Shown here one piece after another: positions 36,195 through 45,398 of a DNA stretch of 64,000 bases (the first letter of the stretch is position 1; each line of letters opens with the position of its first letter). Location of the stretch: the NCBI RefSeq assembly GCF_012290005.1, contig NZ_JAAXMS010000003.1, positions 682,001-746,000 of the forward strand. The letters are read 5' to 3'. The notes beneath the pieces were generated by a model. That model made no database searches. It saw only the letters and a list, made by a program, of their open reading frames with translations, and was not told the origin of the DNA. A program made the translations under genes and the position numbers. Origin of the DNA: Crateriforma spongiae. GTDB taxonomy: Bacteria > Planctomycetota > Planctomycetia > Pirellulales > Pirellulaceae.

Positions 36195-39100
36195 TCAAGC
36201 GTCCTTCGCAAAGCGTTCGTCTCGGATACCCAGCCGCAACTTCCACTCCATCGCACTGCAATACAAAACCGGCACGATAAACATCGTGATGATTGCGATG
36301 ACCATGCCGCCGAAACTGGGGATCGCCATCGGCACCATAATGTCGCTGCCACGGCCGGTCGATGTCAGGATTGGAATCAATGCCAGGATTGTCGTCGCCG
36401 TGGTCATTAAACACGGTCGAACGCGTCTCATGCCGGCAGCCACAGTGGCTTCGCGAGCGTGCTGGGCGTTCTCGATGCGATCCTTGCGGAAGCTTTCGTC
36501 AAGGTACGATGCGATCACGACGCCATCGTCGCTGGCGATGCCGAACAGGGCCAAGAAGCCGACCCAAACGGCAACACTTAGGTTGATCGTTTTGACTTGG
36601 AACAGCTCACGCATGTTGGTGCCGAGTAAGCTGAAATCGAGGAACCATTCGGTCCCGTACAACCATAGCATGATGAAACCGCCCGCCCACGCGATCAGGA
36701 TGCCACTGAAGACTAGCGATGTTGTGATGGCTGATTTGAATTGCAGGTACAGAATCAAGAAGATGATCCCGAGTGCGAGTGGTAACACGATTGCCAGCGT
36801 TTTTTGCGATCGGATTTGGTTTTCGTAGTTGCCTGCGAACGTGTAGGTGACTCCAGCGGGCAGCGTGAACTCGCCCGAGTCAATCTTCGATTGCAAAAAT
36901 GCCTGAGCATCCTCAACGACGTTGACTTCCGCTTCGCCCGGCTTCTTGTCGAACAAAACGTACCCAAGCAAGAACGTGTCTTCGCTCTTGATGACTTGCG
37001 GACCTCGCGTGTAGCGAATGTCGGCGAGTTGTCCGAGCGGGATTTGCGATCCGGTCGGCGTTGGAACTAGAATCCGTTCGAGCGATTCGAGATCGTCCCG
37101 CAGTTCGCGGGCGTAACGCACTCGCACCGGGAAACGCTCACGACCTTCGACGGTCGTTGTGATCTGCCGGCCGCCAATCGCGACTTCGATCACGTCCTGC
37201 ACGCTGCGAATGTGCAGTCCGTATCGTTTGATCGCATCGCGGTCGATGTCGATCTCCAAGTACGGCTTGCCGACGATGCGGTCAGCGATGACGGCTGACG
37301 ATTGGACCGTTGGAATTTGCTTCAACAGCGATTCCAATTCCAAGGCAACCCGCTCGATCGTTTCCAGGTCCGGGCCTTTCACCTTCATCCCCATCGGCGC
37401 ACGCATGCCGCTCTGCAGCATCACGATCCGAGCCGCGATCGGTTGCAGTTTAGGAGCGGACGTCGTGCCTGGAATCTGGGCCGCCGTCGTGATGGCTTGC
37501 CAAATGTCGTCAGGCGTGCGTATTTCGTCTCGCCATTGCCGGAACGGACGACCGGTGGGATCAAGGATCAGCTCACCGTCGTCGTCGCGGATATACTCGT
37601 TTGCTTCCGTGTCATAGCGGAAGTTCAGCCGGTGACCGTCTTCGTCGGTTTTGTATTCCGACTTGTAGGTGATGTAGGTTTCGATCATCGACACGGGTGC
37701 CGGATCAAGCGGAGTGTCGGCGCGACCAATCTTACCGACGACCGATTCGACTTCGGGGATCGAGACGAGCAGTTGGTTCTGCAACTGCAACACGTCCATC
37801 GCTTCACCGATCGAAGCGTGCGGCATCGTGGTGGGCATGTAGAGGAACGAGCCTTCGTCGAGCGGCGGCATGAATTCTTTGCCGAGTCCCGGTAGCACGT
37901 TGGTTGCTGTTCTCCAAGGACCGGACTCCCGAACAGTCGAATCTGAAATGCCAACCATCGAGAACGCCTTGGGAACGAAACCAAAGACCTTGTCGAAACC
38001 CAACCAAGCCGATCCACCGAACAACAGGATCGCAGTTGGCAAGCAGAGAAACGCGAGCTTGTGATTCAGGCACCAACGCAGGATCGGTTCGTACAGGAAT
38101 CGTTGAAAGACAGTAAAGAAGCCGAGGATGCCGCCAATCAATCCGCCGACGAACAGCAAATTCAGTAGCAAACCTTTCTGCGGTCCCAGCGGCAACCACT
38201 CCTGCGTCAGCAGAACACCGACGACTATCGCCGCGAGTGCACTGGCCGCGTACGGTCCGAAACGGTGGTAACGCTCAGGAATCCGTTCTTCGTACAGTTT
38301 GTATGCGGACAGCACGATCAAGATTGCACCGACCCACCACGTCAACATCATCGACGCCGCAATACCGAGAATCAGTAACGCGAACCAAGCCCCACGACGC
38401 AAACTCTTTGACTCAATGCGCCCGCCCATCAACACGTGGGCGGCTGGCGGAATGATTGTCAGCGCCACAATGACGGATGCCGTGAGTGCAAACGTCTTGG
38501 TGAATGCGAGCGGACGAAACAGCTTTCCTTCCGCACCGATCATCGTGAATACTGGCAGAAAACTGACCACGGTCGTTGTCACGGCGGTCAGCACCGCACC
38601 GGCGACTTCGTGAGCCGCTTTGAAGATCACCGTCAACTTGTCGTCTTCGGGCGCAGCTTCATCCAGGTATTTGAGAATGTTCTCGGTGAGAATAATCCCC
38701 ATATCGACCATCGTCCCGATCGCAATCGCGATGCCAGACAACGCCACGATGTTTGCGTCCACGCCAAACGTCTTCATGGCGATGAAGCACATCAAAACGG
38801 CCAGCGGTAGTAGCGCACTAATAAGAAATGAGCTGCGTAGGTGGACGACCATCACCAGGATCACGATGATTGTCACGAGGATTTCTTCAAACAGCGCTGT
38901 GTTCAACGTGCCCAGCGTCTCGTAGATCAACCCCGTGCGATCGTAGAAGGGCACGACCGCGACTTGACTGGTCGTAATCCATGTCGGCCACTGTTCTTGG
39001 GGCATGCCACGAAGATGCTTGACCCAGGCATCGCTACTGGCCGTCGCTCCCGTGATCGGTTCCAGGTCATGCCGGTCGGCGTAGAGATCAACTTCATCGG

Positions 39101-40172
39101 CCGACGTCTTTGTGTAATCGACAAGCACCTTCGTCGGCAGGCCCGGCGAAACTTCCTTGATACGCTGTTTGATGTTCTTGATCGCTGCCAGCGGGTTGTA
39201 TCCGTAACGCACGACCGCGACTCCGCCGACGGCTTCCGCACCGGCCTTGTCGAGCGCACCACGCCGGAGAGCCGGCCCGAGTGACACGTTGGCTACGTCG
39301 GCCACCGTGATCGGCACGTTGTCCGTCACTTTTACGACCGTCTTCTCGATGTCTTCGATATCCTCGATGAAGCCGAGACCGCGGATGACGTATTCCGCCT
39401 TGTTCAGTTCGATCGTCCGAGCACCCACATCAACGTTCGTCATGCGAATCGACTCAAACACCTTCGCAAGCGTCACTCCAGCGGCCCGCATCGCATCGGG
39501 ATCAACGTCGATTTGGTACTCCTGAACGAAGCCGCCGATCGACGCGACTTCGCTGATCCCTTCCGCTGAAGTCAACGAATAGCGAACGTAGTAGTCTTGA
39601 ATCGTTCGCAGCTCTCGCAAGTCCCAACCGCCGGTCGGGTTGCCATCAGGATCGCGGCCCTCGAGCGTGTAAAGATAAATCTGCCCCAATGCTGTCGCGT
39701 CCGGTCCGAGAGTCGGTTGCACGCCATCGGGCAAGGTACCGGCGGGCAAGCTGTTCAGCTTTTCCAGCACTCGCGTTCGCGACCAATAGAAGTCTGCGTC
39801 TTCGCCGAAGATGATGTAAATCGACGAGAAGCCGAACATCGAATAGCTGCGGATCGTCTTGACTTCGGGAATGCCCAACAGCGCAACCGTCAACGGATAA
39901 CCGATCTGGTCCTCGACGTCCTGTGGGCTGCGACCCATCCACTGCGTGAACACGATTTGTTGGTTCTCGCCAATGTCGGGAATCGCGTCGACGGGAACGG
40001 GATCGCGAGGCAACGCGCCGGTTTCCCAATCGAACGGCGCGACCATGACGCCCCAGCCCAGCGTCGCAATGACCAGCAACAGGACAACGAGCTTGTTGGT
40101 CAAGCAGAACCAGATCAGCCGGCCGAGGATCGAGCGTTTTGCGTATTCAATGGTTTCATCGTTGTCAGTCAT
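36195..40172 (-). CDS. cusA: CusA-like RND efflux permease with large insertion (system D)
   Basis: A 1325-residue RND permease, nearly 300 longer than usual. Helix 4 has GIAIAIGTMVDMGIILTEN as in Cu/Ag pumps (HME4), and the porter loop reads RIVMLQSGMRAPMGMKVKG, Met-rich as in CusA. Extra length comes from additional hydrophobic segments between helices 6 and 7 (about nt 38100-38420). Insertions in the porter loops add the rest, including a segment near nt 39000-39100 and a charged stretch near nt 37540-37680. The adaptor gene ends 15 bases upstream. Silver or copper export is inferred. It is not closely related in its loops to system A, so it is not a recent copy. Confidence 0.9.
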   Translation of the reverse strand: MTDNDETIEYAKRSILGRLIWFCLTNKLVVLLLVIATLGWGVMVAPFDWETGALPRDPVPVDAIPDIGENQQIVFTQWMGRSPQDVEDQIGYPLTVALLGIPEVKTIRSYSMFGFSSIYIIFGEDADFYWSRTRVLEKLNSLPAGTLPDGVQPTLGPDATALGQIYLYTLEGRDPDGNPTGGWDLRELRTIQDYYVRYSLTSAEGISEVASIGGFVQEYQIDVDPDAMRAAGVTLAKVFESIRMTNVDVGARTIELNKAEYVIRGLGFIEDIEDIEKTVVKVTDNVPITVADVANVSLGPALRRGALDKAGAEAVGGVAVVRYGYNPLAAIKNIKQRIKEVSPGLPTKVLVDYTKTSADEVDLYADRHDLEPITGATASSDAWVKHLRGMPQEQWPTWITTSQVAVVPFYDRTGLIYETLGTLNTALFEEILVTIIVILVMVVHLRSSFLISALLPLAVLMCFIAMKTFGVDANIVALSGIAIAIGTMVDMGIILTENILKYLDEAAPEDDKLTVIFKAAHEVAGAVLTAVTTTVVSFLPVFTMIGAEGKLFRPLAFTKTFALTASVIVALTIIPPAAHVLMGGRIESKSLRRGAWFALLILGIAASMMLTWWVGAILIVLSAYKLYEERIPERYHRFGPYAASALAAIVVGVLLTQEWLPLGPQKGLLLNLLFVGGLIGGILGFFTVFQRFLYEPILRWCLNHKLAFLCLPTAILLFGGSAWLGFDKVFGFVPKAFSMVGISDSTVRESGPWRTATNVLPGLGKEFMPPLDEGSFLYMPTTMPHASIGEAMDVLQLQNQLLVSIPEVESVVGKIGRADTPLDPAPVSMIETYITYKSEYKTDEDGHRLNFRYDTEANEYIRDDDGELILDPTGRPFRQWRDEIRTPDDIWQAITTAAQIPGTTSAPKLQPIAARIVMLQSGMRAPMGMKVKGPDLETIERVALELESLLKQIPTVQSSAVIADRIVGKPYLEIDIDRDAIKRYGLHIRSVQDVIEVAIGGRQITTTVEGRERFPVRVRYARELRDDLESLERILVPTPTGSQIPLGQLADIRYTRGPQVIKSEDTFLLGYVLFDKKPGEAEVNVVEDAQAFLQSKIDSGEFTLPAGVTYTFAGNYENQIRSQKTLAIVLPLALGIIFLILYLQFKSAITTSLVFSGILIAWAGGFIMLWLYGTEWFLDFSLLGTNMRELFQVKTINLSVAVWVGFLALFGIASDDGVVIASYLDESFRKDRIENAQHAREATVAAGMRRVRPCLMTTATTILALIPILTSTGRGSDIMVPMAIPSFGGMVIAIITMFIVPVLYCSAMEWKLRLGIRDERFAKDA

Positions 40173-40187
40173 GTTGAATTACTTGGC

Positions 40188-42515
40188 CTACAACTTTTCG
40201 ACTTTGTCGGCACACTTCAGCATCGACGGGCCGTAGTACGGATTGCGAACTGCATCGTCGGACTGAATCCAAGATGCACCACGTCCCTCAAACGCCATCG
40301 GGCAATGCAGTTCGTAAAGAGCCGCGTCGGTGGGAAGGCCGAACATCCGCTCCAGGCTCAGCATCTGCTCAGACAGCAACGCGAATCCGCTCCGCAAGGC
40401 GGCGAGGTCGCTTGCTTTCTGCATTCTTGCGACGATCTCGGACAAGTCGCGTTTCTCTTTGTTCCACATTTCGACCGCTTTGGACTCAGAGACGATCGGC
40501 AGCAATGAAGCCAATCGCTGATGCAACGGCTCGACGGCTTGCTTCGCACCCTCCAGATCGTCGGCCGCGAGCGCCTTACCAAGTCCCAAATAAGGACCGA
40601 CAAAGCCGTCTAATTGCTGGGTCACTTCTGGCGGAGCATCCATGTTCGCCATCGCTGGCATCTGCATTTCATCGTGAGACATCGGCAACGGGAATTGCGT
40701 CTTCATTTGATCGACGTGCTGGCGAGTCAACGCGAACACCCGATCGGCTTCACGCATGGAATTGGTCTCACGGCCTTCGGTGACGTCGTTCCGCAATAAC
40801 ATCGCAATCTCGAACCATTGCGGTCGCATGTCGGGGCCGATCAAGTCTGCTGGCAACGCCTCGACCGCTTTACCCAGTTCGTCGTAGCCGGCACGAATCT
40901 CTGCGAGGTTCGCTGCTTCGACCTTTTCTTGAATCGTTTTGTATTGCTCAACAATGCCTTGCATCGCATCACGTACCGCTGGCACCAACTCCATCGGACT
41001 CGCGTTCATCGTGACACCTTCGTCTGCCTTTGGCATTTCCATACCGCCGTGGTTGTGTCCACCGCCGCCGCCACCTTGAGGTGTCATCATCGAGGGCTTC
41101 GCAGAAATCTGCAGCGCACTGTCGAGCTTGAAGTTTCCGTTGGTCACAACGAGGTCGCCTTCGTTGAGACCGGACTTCACCAGATAGAATTCACCTGCTC
41201 GCGGACCGATCACAATCTCCCGACCTTCATAAGTCGGCTTGTCTGCGTCGGGAATCTGAACGTAGACGATCGCTCGTGTGCCGGTTAGCAACACCGCTGA
41301 CGTCGGTACGATCAACGGCTTCGCAGCATCGGTCGGTTCCGCAGTGACATAGCCCAATGATTCGGCCCGTACCAATGGCATCCCGCAAATGTCGCAGTCG
41401 CCCGGTTGATCTTTCACGATCTCGGGATGCATCGGGCTGATCCACTTTCCAGCTAACGACGCATCAAGCACTCGGCCGCCCGCCGCGACGTTGCTCTTCA
41501 CGATCGCCCGCACGAACATCTCCGGCTTCAGTCGGCCGTCATCGTTGCTGACGTTCACGCGAACCTTCACTGTTCGCGTATCTTCGTTCAACACCGGGTC
41601 GATGAACGCGATGCGTCCGTGAAAAACCTCGCCCGGATAAGCTTCGGTCGTGAACTCGACGTCTTGCCCGTATCGCAACCAAGCTAGGTCCGATTCGTAA
41701 GCATCCATTTGAACCCACAAGTGGTTCAAATCAGCGACAGTGTAGATGCGGTCGCCGGTCTGTACGCGATCACCTTCTTGTTTCAACTTGCCGACGACCA
41801 CGCCGCCGACCGGCGAATAGATCGTTACGGTTTCGGATGACTTACCACGTTGCTCGATTGTCTGAATCTGTTCTGGCGTCAGTCCCAGCAACCGCAATTT
41901 CTCGCGAGCGGATTCGGCAAGATCGAGTGGTTCGATGAAACGCGATGAGCTTTGCGGCCGGTCCCGCCGAGTGGCGGCAAGCAACTCTTCCTGTGCGGTG
42001 TAGAGTGCCTCGCTGTAGATTTGCACCATGTGGTCGCCCTTGTTGACTTCGACGCCCGTATAGTCAACGAACATGCGTTCGAGCCTGCCGGGAACCCAAG
42101 CCGTGATGTGGGCAAGTCGTGTTTCGTCGTACTCGATCTTGCCCACCATCCGAACATCGGCCGTCACGTATTGCCGACGCACGGGGCTGACCTGAACGTT
42201 CATTAGGCTCTTGATCTCAGAGCTGATCGAAACGGTGCGAACACCGTCGGCCGATTCTCTGACCGGAACCAAGTCCATCCCGCAGATCGGACAACTGCCC
42301 GGACCATCGCGACGGATTTGCGGATGCATCGAACAAGTCCAAATCGACGGTTTCCCTTGCATGGCCTCCGAATTCGACGTACCGGAATTCGAGGACACAT
42401 TCGGCTCATCCGAGCCGCCGCCAAACCAAGAAGCGACGAAGACACCGAGCAGCACAAACGCCACCGCTTGTGCAATCCAGAGTTTCCCGCGGTGTTGTTT
42501 GAAGAATTCGTTCAT
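40188..42515 (-). CDS. cusB: CusB-like adaptor with two metal-binding domains and DUF3347 tail (system D)
   Basis: A 775-residue membrane-fusion protein. A single N-terminal helix (about 10-30) is followed by a first heavy-metal-binding domain (WTCSMHP...CPICGMDLV, about 58-84). The hairpin/barrel core comes next, with a second such domain (WISPMHP...CDICGMPLV, about 356-381), a His-rich linker (GGGGGGHNHGGMEMP, near 490), and two DUF3347-like helical segments. The end, CPMAFEGRGASWIQ...NPYYGPSMLKC, matches the usual DUF3347 close. Domain order is the same as in adaptor A. It lies between the anti-sigma-like gene (10 bases) and the permease gene (15 bases), clearly one operon. Confidence 0.91.
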   Translation of the reverse strand: MNEFFKQHRGKLWIAQAVAFVLLGVFVASWFGGGSDEPNVSSNSGTSNSEAMQGKPSIWTCSMHPQIRRDGPGSCPICGMDLVPVRESADGVRTVSISSEIKSLMNVQVSPVRRQYVTADVRMVGKIEYDETRLAHITAWVPGRLERMFVDYTGVEVNKGDHMVQIYSEALYTAQEELLAATRRDRPQSSSRFIEPLDLAESAREKLRLLGLTPEQIQTIEQRGKSSETVTIYSPVGGVVVGKLKQEGDRVQTGDRIYTVADLNHLWVQMDAYESDLAWLRYGQDVEFTTEAYPGEVFHGRIAFIDPVLNEDTRTVKVRVNVSNDDGRLKPEMFVRAIVKSNVAAGGRVLDASLAGKWISPMHPEIVKDQPGDCDICGMPLVRAESLGYVTAEPTDAAKPLIVPTSAVLLTGTRAIVYVQIPDADKPTYEGREIVIGPRAGEFYLVKSGLNEGDLVVTNGNFKLDSALQISAKPSMMTPQGGGGGGHNHGGMEMPKADEGVTMNASPMELVPAVRDAMQGIVEQYKTIQEKVEAANLAEIRAGYDELGKAVEALPADLIGPDMRPQWFEIAMLLRNDVTEGRETNSMREADRVFALTRQHVDQMKTQFPLPMSHDEMQMPAMANMDAPPEVTQQLDGFVGPYLGLGKALAADDLEGAKQAVEPLHQRLASLLPIVSESKAVEMWNKEKRDLSEIVARMQKASDLAALRSGFALLSEQMLSLERMFGLPTDAALYELHCPMAFEGRGASWIQSDDAVRNPYYGPSMLKCADKVEKL

Positions 42516-42524
42516 GAGTTCGCT

Positions 42525-43436
42525 TTAGGATTTGTCTAACCAGGTCACCAGCTTCGCCACTTCATCTTGGTCGCGAACACCGACGGCGGTGACGCTTCGA
42601 GTGCCTTGCTTCCAAGTTGCCGCGATGCTGGAATCGAGATCGACGAGGCAGCAATCTTTGTCGCCGCACGTTGCCATGCTTTGGCGGCGATCGCCAAACC
42701 AAGCCGTCTCTTCGTCGTCGTGTTCAAATAGAACCAACGTCGAACCGTCGTTGCGTTTGCAAACCGCCTTTACGCACGTGCAACAAGGCATTTTCAAGAC
42801 GCTGGTTGATGCCAACGAATATCCCTCGGGCAATCCGCCCGAGACGATCGGTCGATAGCCGACCAACTTAACTGCTCCGTCCGCGTCGACTTTCTCACCG
42901 TCGTACTTGGTAAGCAGCATTCGTTCCGCTGCGTCTGGATCGCTGGGCAGCTTCTGCAAGTATTCGTCCATCACGCCAGCGAACTCGACCATGTGTTCGG
43001 CTGACATCTCACCATCAGGCGAATGTCCATCGGTGCCGTGCGTCGCCATCGCACCACTGCTGGCCATGTTGTGATTGTTGCCGCCGCCGTACCACAGACC
43101 TGCACCCAATAGAACCAAAACGGACGCGGCCATCGACACCAGCCCCGCGCCATACGGCGACTCGCGAATCCAAACGCTAAACCGTCGCGACAGTGTCACC
43201 GGCTCAACGGCCGTCGGCAATTCACGCTCAATTCGCTGCCACAGACTAGACGGCTTTGCTGGGATGGGCGTTTGAGCGAAATTCGACCCGATTGACCTGA
43301 ACGAACTCAGCTCTGCCGCACACGATTCGCATGACTCAACGTGTTTCGCCACCGTTGCCGCTCGTCCAGCCGCAAGCTCGCCGTCGTGATAAGCCGACAG
43401 GTCTGGCTGCACAGTTTTGCAATCGTTGGTTGACAT
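42525..43436 (-). CDS. Anti-sigma-like membrane protein with Cys-rich outer domain
   Basis: A 303-residue protein. The N-terminus is a cytoplasmic zinc-finger anti-sigma domain (H17, H32, C36, C39 in HDGEL...HVESCESC). One membrane helix (about 98-118) follows, then a His/Met-rich segment (NNHNMASSGAMATHGTDGH). The periplasmic part carries KMPCCTCVKAVC and TCGDKDCC. The outer part could bind copper or zinc and so free a bound sigma factor, as CnrX/CnrY do for nickel, but no sigma gene is next to it. It is the first gene of the system D operon. The ATG at 43436 is chosen because the upstream frame is not protein-like. Confidence 0.78.
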   Translation of the reverse strand: MSTNDCKTVQPDLSAYHDGELAAGRAATVAKHVESCESCAAELSSFRSIGSNFAQTPIPAKPSSLWQRIERELPTAVEPVTLSRRFSVWIRESPYGAGLVSMAASVLVLLGAGLWYGGGNNHNMASSGAMATHGTDGHSPDGEMSAEHMVEFAGVMDEYLQKLPSDPDAAERMLLTKYDGEKVDADGAVKLVGYRPIVSGGLPEGYSLASTSVLKMPCCTCVKAVCKRNDGSTLVLFEHDDEETAWFGDRRQSMATCGDKDCCLVDLDSSIAATWKQGTRSVTAVGVRDQDEVAKLVTWLDKS

Positions 43437-43622
43437 AACCCACTCATTCTCTGGGAGACGCTTCTGCTGATGTGTTTTTGATGCCCGAAGTACGTGTTTA
43501 TTCACGCATTTCAGTGAATTTGCAGAATTCTTTCCGCACGGCGTGAAGAAAGCGACCGCCCAAGTATCCAAATGCACGTCAATCGAAAAATTCGCCCTCC
43601 TCATCCGCGAAGGCAAAACCCC

Positions 43623-44045
43623 ATGCGACTCACGAAATTCATCCCGTTTCTACTCGGCGGGTTGCTCATTCTCGGCATTTTCGGCTGCAACTCGCCCGAA
43701 TCCGATCCTGTGACGCCACCCGCGACTCCCGCCAGCGACACGGCCGAGGACCACGCAGACCATGACCATGGCGACCACGCCGATCACGATCACGGCGACC
43801 ACGCCACCGCAGATTCCGATTCGCCAATGGCCAAGATGATGGCGGGCTTGAAAGAGCTATCGCCGGAAGATCACAAGTCCGCCATGGCCCAACACATGTG
43901 CCCCGTCAGCGGCGAGATGCTTGGAACGATGGGAGCCCCTGAAAAGGTCGATGTGAACGGCAAGTCAGTGTGGATTTGCTGCGACGGCTGCAAAGACAAG
44001 CTGCTCGCCGACCCAGACAAGTACCTCGCCAAGTTGAATCAGTAG
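43623..44045 (+). CDS. His-rich lipoprotein with one YHS/TRASH-like module
   Basis: A 140-residue lipoprotein (lipobox GIFGC, C22). A His/Asp tract (EDHADHDHGDHADHDHGDH, about 43-61) precedes one CPVSGEMLGTMG...WICCDGC module ending DPDKYLAKL. The His tract and CC-x-x-C cluster both suggest metal capture at the membrane surface. It starts a two-gene plus-strand unit with the protein at 44095 and is divergent from the system D operon. The ATG at 43623 starts the signal sequence. Confidence 0.78.
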   Translation: MRLTKFIPFLLGGLLILGIFGCNSPESDPVTPPATPASDTAEDHADHDHGDHADHDHGDHATADSDSPMAKMMAGLKELSPEDHKSAMAQHMCPVSGEMLGTMGAPEKVDVNGKSVWICCDGCKDKLLADPDKYLAKLNQ

Positions 44046-44094
44046 CCCCACGTTCATCACCCTGTACCATCACTATTTTCAAAGAACTATTTCA

Positions 44095-44973
44095 ATGAAA
44101 CTTCGCATTCTCACTGCAATTGTCGCGGCCACACTGTTCGCGTCGCCCCAACTCGCGACCGCGCAGGACGTCCACTCCGGACACGACCACGCTGGGCACA
44201 GTCACGCCACTGCGGCAACTGGCCCGCACGGTGGCACTGTGCAAACCGTTGGCGACCGCCGCGTTGAAACCGTGATCGCCGACAAAGGCATCATGTTCAT
44301 GATCCTTGGCAAGAACGACCAACCGATCGCCCCGCCCGACGCGACCGGCACACTGAAACTGCGAGTCGGCGACAGCGAAAAGGAATACGCCTACGAACTC
44401 AAAACGCTCAAAAACCTAGCAATCGGCGTCGGCATCGACCTGTCTAAAGTCGTCGATCGACCGTTGCACATCAACGTCGAGATCACCAACATCGGAAGCC
44501 AGCCTCTGGTCTTCCATGCGATGGGCAAACTCGCCAGCGGTAAGCTCTCTGACGAACTCCTCATCAGCCTTCAAGCCACGTGCCCCGTCAGCGGCCAACC
44601 GCTCGGCAGCATGGGCAAGCCACCCAAGATCACAATCGGTGACAAGTCACTCTTCGTCTGCTGTGCGGGCTGCACGAAGAAAGTCGAAGCCTCACCCGAC
44701 CAGTACCTCACCAAGTACTACACCGCCAAAGGCGAACAAGTCCGCGAGGGCGTTTTCAAATCGACGCTTGCCGATGCTGCCGCAATCGCCGCACAGAAAA
44801 CCTGTCCCGTGATGGACGAACCGCTGGGCGGCATGGGCGTCCCAGGCAAGGTCAATGTCAATGGAAAAGCTGTCTACATCTGCTGCCCCGGCTGTGCCAA
44901 AAAGTTGGTCGCCGAACCAGACAAATACCTAGCCGCCCTCAAAGCCAAGGGAATCACGCCACCGGCGTTCTAA
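44095..44973 (+). CDS. Secreted protein with two YHS/TRASH-like modules
   Basis: A 292-residue exported protein: signal peptide (1-23), His-rich start (HSGHDHAGHSHATAATGPHGG), a beta-rich domain (about 45-155) and two modules. These are TCPVSGQPLGSMG...VCCAGC (about 162-203) and TCPVMDEPLGGMG...ICCPGC (about 238-282). It is a shorter relative of the four-module protein at 5908, with the same domain order. Its stop lies only eight bases before the end of the first integrase cassette, so the metal island and the mobile cassette meet here directly. Confidence 0.82.
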   Translation: MKLRILTAIVAATLFASPQLATAQDVHSGHDHAGHSHATAATGPHGGTVQTVGDRRVETVIADKGIMFMILGKNDQPIAPPDATGTLKLRVGDSEKEYAYELKTLKNLAIGVGIDLSKVVDRPLHINVEITNIGSQPLVFHAMGKLASGKLSDELLISLQATCPVSGQPLGSMGKPPKITIGDKSLFVCCAGCTKKVEASPDQYLTKYYTAKGEQVREGVFKSTLADAAAIAAQKTCPVMDEPLGGMGVPGKVNVNGKAVYICCPGCAKKLVAEPDKYLAALKAKGITPPAF

Positions 44974-44981
44974 ATATGGCG

Positions 44982-45398
44982 TCAAACATCTTTCGCCGCC
45001 GGACCGACTGAGCGAATCAGATCGCTCCACATTTCACGCTGCTTGACCCAACACAGTTGCTTCGTGATCGGACGCAAGTTCCTTTCGTGAATTTTGGAAC
45101 GCCCCGTCATTTCGCGGGGCAGGTAGAGCAACGCTTCTTGGATCTCGGGGGCGAGCAGTGATAGGCTCAGAATTTGAGTGAGACGGGGCTGCGAGACTTT
45201 GCCCAACTCGGCAAGTTCGATCGTGTCCTGTGCCTCGCCACGCCGCAGCATCTCGTCCATACGAATCGCGAGCGCCATCAAGCGAGAAATCCTGGGAACC
45301 TTTCCGCGCCTTTTCACCGGCGGTTCGTCGGCCGATTCCGCCTTCTTCTTGGCGGGTTTCTTCAGGTTCACGTTGACCTTACATTTGACCGTAATCAT
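44982..45398 (-). CDS. HTH protein of integrase cassette 1
   Basis: A 138-residue basic protein with a ParB/KorB-like helix-turn-helix (about 58-82, TIELAELGKVSQPRLTQILSLSLL). Both ends are basic. The N-terminus starts MITVKCKVNVNLK, a strand also seen in its paralogue at 51098. Its start overlaps the end of the recombinase gene by ATGA. In both cassettes it is the last gene, so it could guide the recombinase to sites, set its direction, or repress the cassette. Function is inferred from fold and position. Confidence 0.75.
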   Translation of the reverse strand: MITVKCKVNVNLKKPAKKKAESADEPPVKRRGKVPRISRLMALAIRMDEMLRRGEAQDTIELAELGKVSQPRLTQILSLSLLAPEIQEALLYLPREMTGRSKIHERNLRPITKQLCWVKQREMWSDLIRSVGPAAKDV

